A stretch of DNA of 64,000 nt, taken from contig JAVVWP010000004.1 of NCBI GenBank assembly GCA_036652055.1, positions 1 to 64,000 on the forward strand. The letters run 5' to 3'. This DNA comes from Fimenecus sp036652055. GTDB taxonomy: Bacteria > Bacillota > Clostridia > Oscillospirales > Acutalibacteraceae. The notes below the pieces were generated by a model, which was not told the origin of the DNA, did not search any database, and saw only the letters and a list, made by a program, of their open reading frames with translations. Below are positions 50,680-57,944 of the stretch, piece by piece. A program made the translations under genes and the position numbers. Every line of letters begins with the position of its first letter. Position 1 is the stretch's first letter.

Positions 50680-50902
50680 TTTTTAGCCCTCCGATTGTAA
50701 AACTATCAAAGTTATTGGAAAACTGAGCAACTATTTTATTCTGTTTAAAATAATCTTTTAAAAGGTTAATCGTTTTTTCACTCTTTTCGTCAAGAGTAAA
50801 ATATTGCCCACCGCAAGCGTCGTGAAGATGAATTTTAACTCCGTCATTTTCTGACAAATACTTGCTGAGTGCTATTATTTCATCAAAATTTAGTGCCATC
50901 AT
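50672..50902 (-). CDS. RDAC-type small protein
   Basis: A 76-residue acidic/basic-mixed protein. The segment VKIHLHDACGGQYFTLDE resembles the short RDAC family (HLRDACG), with His in place of the Arg. Function unknown. Two adjacent ATG codons begin it; the second, 3 bases in, is better spaced from GGGAGAAA. It overlaps tcdA by eight bases, so translation is probably coupled. It lies 21 bases behind the alpha/beta hydrolase. Confidence 0.6.
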   Translation of the reverse strand: MMALNFDEIIALSKYLSENDGVKIHLHDACGGQYFTLDEKSEKTINLLKDYFKQNKIVAQFSNNFDSFTIGGLKNV

Positions 50903-50923
50903 TTTCTCCCTATTACTCTGAAA

Positions 50924-51907
50924 TTACAAATATTCAGCTATAAATTTTTTAACACCATTCCAGTAAAGCCTCGGGTGCGCACACACCGAACGAGCGTGCG
51001 GTGCATCAGGAATTGACAGCTTTTCTTTAACGCACGCCGCTGCATTATAAACCTCATCGAGCATACTATACGGAACAAAGTCATCTTTTTCGCCATGTAT
51101 AAAAAGCGTTGGAGTATGGCTTTTTTTGACTTGATTTATAGCTGACGCTTCTTTAAATCCAAATTTTTCTTTATGACGATTTACTGCATCCGCACTGTAT
51201 AAAAGCGGAAATAATGGCAGTTTAAAGCTTTGTTTTATTTTATATGCAAGAATATCCCAAACTGTTGTATAGCCACAGTCCTCAATAGCTAATTTTACAT
51301 TTTGGGGTAGTTCTTCACCTGTTACCATCATTGCAGTCGCTCCGCCCATAGAAACACCGTGAAGTATAATTTTAGAATTTGGATGCTTTTCTGCAATTTG
51401 ATTTATCCAAACTAACACATCAAGCCTATCATTCCAACCCATAGAAATTAATTCTTCATCACTGTCGGCGTGACCTCTAAGGCTTGGCAACAAAACATTG
51501 TATCCCATTTTGTGAAAGCCATCAGCATAAACGCCCATAAACTGGGGCGATGAACCATATCCGTGAATGCAAATTACCCACACATCACTTGGCTTTTTTG
51601 ACATAATAACATCTGCATGAAGTATTCTTTTGTCCTGCGTTTCGGCAGTAACTTTAAGCGGATTAACTTTATGAAACCAATTTGCACCATCAAGAATAAC
51701 CTTGTCTAAGCGTTTTTTGTAATCGTCAATCGGTGCTTTTTCTTTAAGATTTGCTAAAAGCTTTTTTACAAAATTACTTTGTATTCCTGTTTTTGAAAGT
51801 GAAAATTTATGAAACAATTCGCCTGTTATAACGAAAGAGGTTGAAAAAATTCCGCCAACAATCGCAAGCTTTTTAAGTCTATCTTTATTGTTTTGATTTA
51901 TTGACAT
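50924..51907 (-). CDS. Alpha/beta hydrolase with N-terminal membrane anchor (YqkD-like)
   Basis: A 327-residue protein. A short hydrophobic segment near residues 12-30 (KKLAIVGGIFSTSFVITG in part) may anchor it or act as an uncleaved signal. The hydrolase core shows WVICIHGYGSSP (oxyanion), nucleophile GVSMGGATAMM, FIHGEKDDFVPY with the acid, and catalytic His in DAPHARSVCAH. The BAAT/YqkD-type family includes serine esterases of unknown substrate. It follows the malic enzyme gene by 30 bases. Confidence 0.83.
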   Translation of the reverse strand: MSINQNNKDRLKKLAIVGGIFSTSFVITGELFHKFSLSKTGIQSNFVKKLLANLKEKAPIDDYKKRLDKVILDGANWFHKVNPLKVTAETQDKRILHADVIMSKKPSDVWVICIHGYGSSPQFMGVYADGFHKMGYNVLLPSLRGHADSDEELISMGWNDRLDVLVWINQIAEKHPNSKIILHGVSMGGATAMMVTGEELPQNVKLAIEDCGYTTVWDILAYKIKQSFKLPLFPLLYSADAVNRHKEKFGFKEASAINQVKKSHTPTLFIHGEKDDFVPYSMLDEVYNAAACVKEKLSIPDAPHARSVCAHPRLYWNGVKKFIAEYL

Positions 51908-51937
51908 GATTTTAACCCTTTCATTATTTTATAAAAA

Positions 51938-53110
51938 TTATATTCTTGCAACTCCTGTTTCTTTTGCGGCTTTCATTACTGCATTTGCAACGGTAGCGCC
52001 TACCCTCTCGTCAAAGGCTTTTGGCAAAATATATTCTGCATTTAATTCTTCGTCAGAAACAAGTGAGGCTATTGCTCTTGCGGCTGCAATTTTCATTTCT
52101 TCGTTTATCTCGCTTGCTCTGCAATCAAGAGTCCCTCTAAATATCCCAGGAAATGCAAGAACATTATTAATTTGATTAGGAAAGTCACTTCTGCCTGTTC
52201 CTACAACCAATGCACCTGCATTTTTGGCAAGGTCAGGCATTATTTCAGGCGTTGGATTTGACATTGGCAAAACTATTGAGTTTTTAGCCATTGAGCGAAC
52301 CATATCTTCTGTTACAATATTAGGAACAGAAACTCCGACAAAAATATCTGCATTTATAAAAGCGTCAGCAAGTGTTCCTTTTTTATGATTTTTATTTGTA
52401 AATTCTGCAATTTCTGCCTGTGCCGAATTTAATCTTTCATCACCCTTACAGATAATGCCTTTACTGTTACACATTATCACATTTTGTATTCCCTGATTGA
52501 TTAAAAGCTTTGCAATTGCAATGCCCGCAGCACCTGCACCGCTGAAAACCGCTGTACAATCTTCGATTTTTTTATTTGCAACACGAAGTGCATTTATGAC
52601 CGCTGCTGCAACAACAACCGCTGTTCCGTGTTGGTCATCGTGAAAAATTGGAATATCTGTTCTCTCTTTTAGCTTTCTTTCGATTTCAAAACAGCGTGGT
52701 GCTGAAATATCTTCAAGGTTTACTCCGCCAAAGCTACCTGCTAAAAGTGCTACGCAATTAACTATTTCATCAACATCTTTTGAGCGAATGCAAAGAGGAA
52801 TAGCGTCAACTCCGCCGAACTCCTTAAAGAGTACGCATTTTCCCTCCATAACAGGCATTCCTGCCTCAGGCCCTATATCGCCAAGCCCTAAAACGGCTGT
52901 TCCGTCAGTCACAACTGCAACTGTATTCCAACGCCTTGTCAGCTCATATGACTTATCAACATCTTTTTGAATTTCTAAGCAAGGCTGTGCAACGCCAGGT
53001 GTATAAGCAAGTGAAAGAGCCTCTTTATTGTTTGCCTTTGCTCTCGTTTTTATTTCAATTTTTCCGCCCCACTCATAGTGAAGTTTAAGCGATTCTTTTG
53101 CATAATCCAT
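51938..53110 (-). CDS. NAD(P)-dependent malic enzyme
   Basis: A 390-residue enzyme of the short bacterial type. SLAYTPGVAQPC at the substrate domain, MEGKCVLFKEFGGVDAIPLC (in part), metal site IPIFHDDQHGTAVV, NAD-binding AVFSGAGAAGIAIAKLL (in part), and SNPTPEIMPD are intact. It decarboxylates malate to pyruvate. Located behind pheA and ahead of the hydrolase in the trpS operon. Confidence 0.95.
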   Translation of the reverse strand: MDYAKESLKLHYEWGGKIEIKTRAKANNKEALSLAYTPGVAQPCLEIQKDVDKSYELTRRWNTVAVVTDGTAVLGLGDIGPEAGMPVMEGKCVLFKEFGGVDAIPLCIRSKDVDEIVNCVALLAGSFGGVNLEDISAPRCFEIERKLKERTDIPIFHDDQHGTAVVVAAAVINALRVANKKIEDCTAVFSGAGAAGIAIAKLLINQGIQNVIMCNSKGIICKGDERLNSAQAEIAEFTNKNHKKGTLADAFINADIFVGVSVPNIVTEDMVRSMAKNSIVLPMSNPTPEIMPDLAKNAGALVVGTGRSDFPNQINNVLAFPGIFRGTLDCRASEINEEMKIAAARAIASLVSDEELNAEYILPKAFDERVGATVANAVMKAAKETGVARI

Positions 53111-53130
53111 AATTTTGTCCCTTTTCTAAA

Positions 53131-54276
53131 TTATATTATTTCATTGTAACTGCCAAGATAAATTGTAGAGTTTCCCATTGCCCCAACTTCTTCAATAAAA
53201 AGTGGAAATTCAGCGGAATTAACAGATATGTCCACATCAAAATAGAACATAAACTCAAAATCCGTTCCTGGTATCGGTCTGCTTTCGATTTTTTGAAGAT
53301 TTATAGAAAGTGCATAAAATTTTGACATTACATCATAAAGCGAGCCTGCTCTATGCGGAAGTGTCATCATTAGGCTTGTCTTTTCTGCACCCGAATAAAT
53401 TTCAAGGTCTTTTGAAATGCAAATAAATCTCGTATAATTATTGTCATTATTTTGAATGCTTTTTAAAATGATATTAAGATTATAAAGCTCGGCACAATCA
53501 TTTGATGAAATTGCCGCTATATCATTTCTATCACTTTCCATAACAATTTTTGCTGCAACAGCAGTGTTTTCTACAATATTAATCTTAACATTCGCAATTG
53601 TTTTTAAAAATTCACTGCACTGATTTATTGCTTGTTCGTGCGAATAAATTTCTTTTATTTCTTTTAGTGAAGTGTTGTTTTTTGAAAGAAGTGAATGCTC
53701 AATTTTAAGCCTTTGACTTCTAACAATATAGAAATGATGCTCGCTCATAAGGTCATAAACACGGTTTACAGAGCCTGCCGTACTGTTTTCAATGGGGAGC
53801 ATACCATATTTGCAAAGCCCTTTATCTACTGCTGAAAATACATCATCAAAGGTTTTAAAAAACATTATGTCTGGTCTTTTAAAAAGTTTTTCGGCAGCAA
53901 GGCTTGAATATGCACCCTCAACCCCTTGACACGCAACAACTGCATTTTCGGGGAAACATTTGTCACGGCTATTTGCAATCGACATTTTAACATTGTCAAG
54001 TAGGCTTGATTTTTCATTAAGGCATTTTTGCTGATATGAGCGTGAAACGGAAAACATCGTTGAATAAAGCATTGTAGCATAAAGAGAAAGCTCATCACCA
54101 CTCTTTTCTGCAACGGATTTCAGAAGCTCACGCTCACGAGCCTTGTCTAAAATCGGGAGATTGTTTTGCTTTTTATATTCAGCAATTTTAAGTGAAATTG
54201 CCATTCGCTTTTTAAAAAGGCTTATGATTTCATCATCAATACCATTTATAGAATTTCGAAAGTCATTTATATCCAT
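53131..54276 (-). CDS. pheA: Bifunctional chorismate mutase/prephenate dehydratase PheA
   Basis: A 381-residue fusion. Residues 1-90 are the AroQ-type chorismate mutase (INGIDDEIISLFKKRMAISLKIAEYK in part). From about 110 follows the dehydratase: ACQGVEGAYSSLAAEKLF (in part), LPIENSTAGSVNRVYDLM (in part), then TRFICISK. The C-terminal ACT domain has KTSLMMTLPHRAGSLYDVM and ESRPIPGTDFEFMFYFDVD (in parts). It leads from chorismate to phenylpyruvate, with Phe feedback expected through ACT. Nine bases behind trpS. Confidence 0.95.
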   Translation of the reverse strand: MDINDFRNSINGIDDEIISLFKKRMAISLKIAEYKKQNNLPILDKARERELLKSVAEKSGDELSLYATMLYSTMFSVSRSYQQKCLNEKSSLLDNVKMSIANSRDKCFPENAVVACQGVEGAYSSLAAEKLFKRPDIMFFKTFDDVFSAVDKGLCKYGMLPIENSTAGSVNRVYDLMSEHHFYIVRSQRLKIEHSLLSKNNTSLKEIKEIYSHEQAINQCSEFLKTIANVKINIVENTAVAAKIVMESDRNDIAAISSNDCAELYNLNIILKSIQNNDNNYTRFICISKDLEIYSGAEKTSLMMTLPHRAGSLYDVMSKFYALSINLQKIESRPIPGTDFEFMFYFDVDISVNSAEFPLFIEEVGAMGNSTIYLGSYNEII

Positions 54277-54285
54277 TTTTCTCCT

Positions 54286-55293
54286 TTATATTTGAAAAAA
54301 TCCAACCTTTTTCATCACTTTTTTAAGTGTTCGAGCAGCAAAATATGATGCTTTTTCAGCACCCTTAGCCGCACATTCATTAAGATATGCTTTATCATCT
54401 ACAAGGCGTTTAAATTCATCTTGGACTGGGCGAAGCTCATCTATAACAGCCTGAGCAACCGCTGATTTAAAATCACCGTATCCCCTGCCCTCAAATTCTT
54501 TTTCAATTTCATCATAACTTTTTTTAGTGCAGCAAGACAAAATTGACATAAGATTATTTACGCCATCTTTACCATCACCATAATAAACTCTTGCCTCTGA
54601 ATCAGTAACAGAGCTTTTGATTTTTTTAATAATTGTATTTTCATCATCAAGCATTGAAATAAAGCCTTTAAGGTTTATATCTGACTTGCTCATTTTTTTT
54701 GTTGGATCTTGAAGTGACATAACTTTTGCCCCTGCTTTGCCGATAAATGGCTCAGGGAGTTTAAATGTATTACCGTAAATTCCGTTAAAACGGTCAGCAA
54801 TATCTCTTGCTATTTCAAGATGCTGCTTTTGGTCAACACCTATCGGAACAAAATCGGTTTGATAAAGTAAAATGTCAGCAGCCATAAGCATTGGATAAGC
54901 AAAAAGCCCGACATTTACATTTTCGGGGTGCTTACTGCTTTTGTCTTTAAACTGCGTCATTCGAGCAGCCTCACCAAAGCCTGCATAGCAGTTTAAAATC
55001 CACGCAAGCTGTGCATGCTCTGGCACTTGACTTTGAATAAATACTGTATTTTTATCAGGATCAAGACCGATTGCGAGAAGTAAAGCATATAATTCAAGCG
55101 TTCTTTGACGAAGAAGTTTTGGCTCTGTTCTAACCGTTATTGAATGAAGGTCAGCTACTGCAAAAAAGCTGTCATAATCGTCCGCCATATTTTTCCAGTT
55201 TTTGAGTGCCCCAAGATAGTTCCCAAGCGTTGGAGTTCCGGTTGGCTGAATTGCACTTAAAACAATTTGTTTCTTTTCATTTTGTGTTTCCAT
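54286..55293 (-). CDS. trpS: Tryptophanyl-tRNA synthetase
   Basis: A 335-residue class I synthetase. HIGH-like motif is PTGTPTLGNYLGALKNW (in part), then SQVPEHAQLAWIL, PIGVDQKQHLEIARDIA (in part), and KMSKS as KKMSKSD. It charges tRNA-Trp. First gene of the leftward operon trpS-pheA-malic enzyme-hydrolase-RDAC-tcdA. No T-box antiterminator is visible in the short leader. Confidence 0.97.
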   Translation of the reverse strand: METQNEKKQIVLSAIQPTGTPTLGNYLGALKNWKNMADDYDSFFAVADLHSITVRTEPKLLRQRTLELYALLLAIGLDPDKNTVFIQSQVPEHAQLAWILNCYAGFGEAARMTQFKDKSSKHPENVNVGLFAYPMLMAADILLYQTDFVPIGVDQKQHLEIARDIADRFNGIYGNTFKLPEPFIGKAGAKVMSLQDPTKKMSKSDINLKGFISMLDDENTIIKKIKSSVTDSEARVYYGDGKDGVNNLMSILSCCTKKSYDEIEKEFEGRGYGDFKSAVAQAVIDELRPVQDEFKRLVDDKAYLNECAAKGAEKASYFAARTLKKVMKKVGFFQI

Positions 55294-55325
55294 ATTTTTA
55301 ATTCTCCTATATTTTTATACCTTTA

Positions 55326-55354
55326 ATTATCTCAACTTTTACCTCATTTGTCAA
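55326..55354 (-). promoter_or_regulatory. Promoter of the trpS operon
   Basis: On the minus strand TTGACA (complement 55349-55354), 17 bases, GATAAT (complement 55326-55331). Confidence 0.75.
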
Positions 55355-55383
55355 TAAAAATAGATGTATTCGCTCTACATCAC

Positions 55384-55421
55384 AAAATAAAAAGGTGCGA
55401 CTACATTTTTGTAATCACACC
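55384..55421 (-). terminator. Terminator of the small orphan gene
   Basis: On the minus strand GGTGTGATTACA and TGTAGTCGCACC pair over 12 positions (two G-U), followed by TTTTTATTTTG. Confidence 0.85.
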
Positions 55422-55445
55422 TAACATAATATTTAATGATAAATA

Positions 55446-55700
55446 TCATAACCGAGTCATTTTTTTGCTTTTACGAAGATTTTCTAAAAAAGCATCAGCA
55501 GACACAGCTTTTGCCTTTAAGGTTTCAATTTCAGGGGTTGATGCCTTTAATTTTAGCGTCATTTCAATAGCAAACTTATATTGTTTAACAAGCTCATCAT
55601 TGATTAGCGTATCCATCGTCAACGCCTTTACTGGTTTATTAGAAAAGCCATTGGTGAATTTAATGCACTCATTAACAAAATCAAAATCTTTTAAGTTCAT
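55446..55700 (-). CDS. Small orphan protein of unknown function
   Basis: An 84-residue soluble, lysine-rich, mostly helical protein (NLKDFDFVNECIKFTNGF in part; TPEIETLKAKAVSADAFLENLRKS in part). No family recognised and no membrane segment. The ATG at 55700 is chosen: GGGG lies nine bases upstream, while the in-frame ATG at 55709 abuts it. It stands alone with a near-consensus promoter and a strong terminator, which argues for a real, well expressed gene. Confidence 0.65.
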   Translation of the reverse strand: MNLKDFDFVNECIKFTNGFSNKPVKALTMDTLINDELVKQYKFAIEMTLKLKASTPEIETLKAKAVSADAFLENLRKSKKMTRL

Positions 55701-55763
55701 TATCTGCATCCCCTTCAGTTAAAATTTGTATAGCGTGAATTTTCCGAACATCTCACTATATAT

Positions 55764-55792
55764 AATTTAACATAAAGAAAAAATTCTGTCAA
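55764..55792 (-). promoter_or_regulatory. Promoter of the small orphan gene
   Basis: On the minus strand TTGACA (complement 55787-55792), 17 bases, TAAATT (complement 55764-55769). An imperfect inverted repeat (TATAGCGTGA near 55729, TCTCACTATA to 55760) sits in the leader. Confidence 0.7.
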
Positions 55793-55813
55793 GGCATTTT
55801 GCAAACTTTTTGC

Positions 55814-57514
55814 CTATTCAACAGTAACTTTTATGCCTTTTATTCTCGCATTGTTTAACTTTTTGACAATTAAATCTCTATATTTTTTTGGAACATCGAC
55901 ATTGGTATAAGAATTACTTATTGCAATGTTTCCAATTTCTCTGCCCGGAACTCCACTTTCGCCTGCAACAGCACCTAAAATATGGCTTGCAGAAATCTTA
56001 TCATCTTTACCAACTGAAATTCTAATCATTGCTACATCAGCATTTTCTTGGCTGTTTTTAGGATTAGATTTGTATTCACGCTTGCCTTCAGGTTTCTTTC
56101 TAAATCCTCTGTCGCCACCTCTATTGTCATATCCGCCACTTCTTCTTTCAGGGCGTCTATCGTCCCTATCAAAAGATGGTTTAAATGAAACAGCAGGTAT
56201 GTCATAGTTAGCTTTTGGTTGCTCTTTTTTAACTGCCATAGCATAAAGTGCTGCAGCTACATCTTCAAGAGAATGTTCATCGTCAATAAGTTCACTAAGC
56301 ATTGTTCCGTATTTGGTGCTATCGTGCTTACCCATATAAGCTAAAATATTTGCATTGACCTTTTCAGATGAGAGAATTCCTATTTGCTCTGCTGTCGGAA
56401 GAACTCCTCTTTCAATGTCAATTTTGATATATCTCATTATATCTTTTAACTGTCTGAACTGACCTGAGCCTTGAATTAAAGTGAAAGATTTTCCATCTTT
56501 ACCAGCTCTGCCTGTTCTGCCAATTCTATGAACATAATATTCATTATCTTGAGGTAAATCATAGTTGAATACGATTTCAAGGTCGTTTACATCAATTCCT
56601 CTTGCTGCGACATCTGTTGCAATAAGAAGTTTGAATTTGCCCTCTTTAAACCTGTTCATTACATTTGTACGAGCAGATTGTTTCATATCGCCATGAAGCC
56701 CTTGTGCTAAAAATCCTTTATGGTCAAGCTCTGCAACAAGCTCATCAACCATTTTTTTGGTATTACAGAAAATTATTGAACGCTCTGGTCGATAATAAGC
56801 AAGCAATGCACAAAGAGCATCAGTTTTTCTGCCCCTTGGAATATCAAAATATTTTTGCTCGATTGTTGAAACTGTAAGCTGTTTGTTTTGGATTTTGATA
56901 ATTTTAGGATCTTTTTGAAAACGCTTTGTGATTTGCAAAATTGGAGGTGGCATTGTTGCTGAGAACAAAATCGTCTGCCTATCAGCTGGTGTCTTTTCAA
57001 GGATTGTTTCGATGTCTTCAACAAAGCCCATATTGAGCATTTCATCAGCTTCATCAAGGATTACCATTCTGACATCATCAAATTTAAGCGTTTTTCTTCG
57101 CATATGGTCCATTATTCTGCCTGGAGTACCAACGACAATTTGACAGCCTCTGCGAAGTTTTAAAATTTGCCTATCAATTTGTTCGCCACCGAAAACAGGA
57201 ACAATGTTAATTTTTTTATATTTAGCATAATGCTTTATATCCTCAGAAGCTTGAACTGCAAGCTCACGAGTTGGACAAAGAATTAAAACCTGTGTTTGCC
57301 TTGGACTGATTAGCATATCAATGCTCTCAACAGCCGGAATTCCGAATGCTGCAGTTTTTCCTGAACCCGTCTGGCTGTGACCGATTACATCATATCCATC
57401 TAAAATTAGCGGTATCGTTTCTGTTTGAATTGAAGTTGGCTCTGTAAAGCCTAAATCTTCAATTGCTTTTTTCACTTCATCCGAAATGTTGAATTCTAAA
57501 AAATTTTTTTCCAT
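55814..57514 (-). CDS. DEAD-box RNA helicase (CshA/DeaD-like) with DbpA-type RNA-binding domain
   Basis: A 566-residue helicase. Q motif with FTEPTSIQTETIP, Walker A SQTGSGKTAAFGIP, DEAD as VILDEADEMLNMGF, SAT as LFSATMPP, and HRIGRTGRAGKDG. An Arg/Gly/Asp-rich linker (about 440-485, RRPERRSGGYDNRGG in part) precedes a C-terminal DbpA-like RRM (VGKDDKISASHILGAVAGESG in part; IGNIAISNSYTNVDV). Typical of cold-shock and ribosome-assembly helicases. The gene is alone with its own promoter and an about 40-base leader. Confidence 0.95.
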   Translation of the reverse strand: MEKNFLEFNISDEVKKAIEDLGFTEPTSIQTETIPLILDGYDVIGHSQTGSGKTAAFGIPAVESIDMLISPRQTQVLILCPTRELAVQASEDIKHYAKYKKINIVPVFGGEQIDRQILKLRRGCQIVVGTPGRIMDHMRRKTLKFDDVRMVILDEADEMLNMGFVEDIETILEKTPADRQTILFSATMPPPILQITKRFQKDPKIIKIQNKQLTVSTIEQKYFDIPRGRKTDALCALLAYYRPERSIIFCNTKKMVDELVAELDHKGFLAQGLHGDMKQSARTNVMNRFKEGKFKLLIATDVAARGIDVNDLEIVFNYDLPQDNEYYVHRIGRTGRAGKDGKSFTLIQGSGQFRQLKDIMRYIKIDIERGVLPTAEQIGILSSEKVNANILAYMGKHDSTKYGTMLSELIDDEHSLEDVAAALYAMAVKKEQPKANYDIPAVSFKPSFDRDDRRPERRSGGYDNRGGDRGFRKKPEGKREYKSNPKNSQENADVAMIRISVGKDDKISASHILGAVAGESGVPGREIGNIAISNSYTNVDVPKKYRDLIVKKLNNARIKGIKVTVE

Positions 57515-57555
57515 TTACTACTCTTTTCTTTTTTACATAATTACATATGTTATAT

Positions 57556-57584
57556 ATTATACATTATTTTTAGAAGTATGTAAA
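57556..57584 (-). promoter_or_regulatory. Promoter of the DEAD-box helicase gene
   Basis: On the minus strand TTTACA (complement 57579-57584), 17 bases, TATAAT (complement 57556-57561). Confidence 0.7.
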
Positions 57585-57684
57585 TTAACATAATAACAAG
57601 ATATATCGAAGTAATTTACATTTTTTATATCTAAATGCGTTAATTTACCCGCACTCATTTGGTTGACAAGCATAATATGTAATG

Positions 57685-57812
57685 TGCAAGATAAGCGAGT
57701 AGCTCTGTTCGGTGGCGATTTTTTTCGCCCATAGGGGAGCCAAACAGACTGTGGCACTTGCATAATATAAAAAGCCAACGAGGACTTTATTCGGTGAAAT
57801 TCTCGTTGGCTT
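57685..57812. other. Structured intergenic element of unknown type
   Basis: TGCAAG (57685-57690) can close on CTTGCA (57757-57762). Inside, CTGTTCGG (57705-57712) pairs with CCAAACAG (57740-57747) with one mismatch, and TGGCGA (57713-57718) with TCGCCCA (57725-57731). A second perfect stem follows, AAGCCAACGAG (57772-57782) with CTCGTTGGCTT (57802-57812). This is GC-richer than the flanks and could be a small RNA, a leader element of lacZ, or a dispersed repeat. The rest of 57515-57944 holds only the two flanking promoters. Confidence 0.45.
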
Positions 57813-57859
57813 ATAAAAACTTGCTCTGCAAAAAGATTTTATAAAAATAAAAGCGAAAA

Positions 57860-57915
57860 TGTCAACAATAAATGCTGTTTTTGTTGAAAAAATAATTGTT
57901 TTATGATAGCATATA
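57860..57915 (+). promoter_or_regulatory. Regulatory region of the lacZ gene
   Basis: TGTCAACA (57860-57867) and TGTTGA (57882-57887) form an inverted repeat, and TATGAT at 57902-57907 is the likely -10; the -35 is poor, which suggests an activated or weak promoter. The 13-base ATGATAGCATATA (57903-57915) also occurs at the IIC-like promoter. Confidence 0.4.
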
Positions 57916-57944
57916 GTTATTATAAAATTTAAGGGGGCATATAA

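Noticed and set aside
55294..55445. Possible T-box leader of trpS
   Set aside because: The leader after the predicted promoter is only about 30 bases and has no specifier or antiterminator helices.
57557..57778. Leftward 73-codon open frame ahead of the helicase
   Set aside because: It lies across the structured element and the helicase promoter, with no ribosome binding site; more likely a repeat or RNA element.
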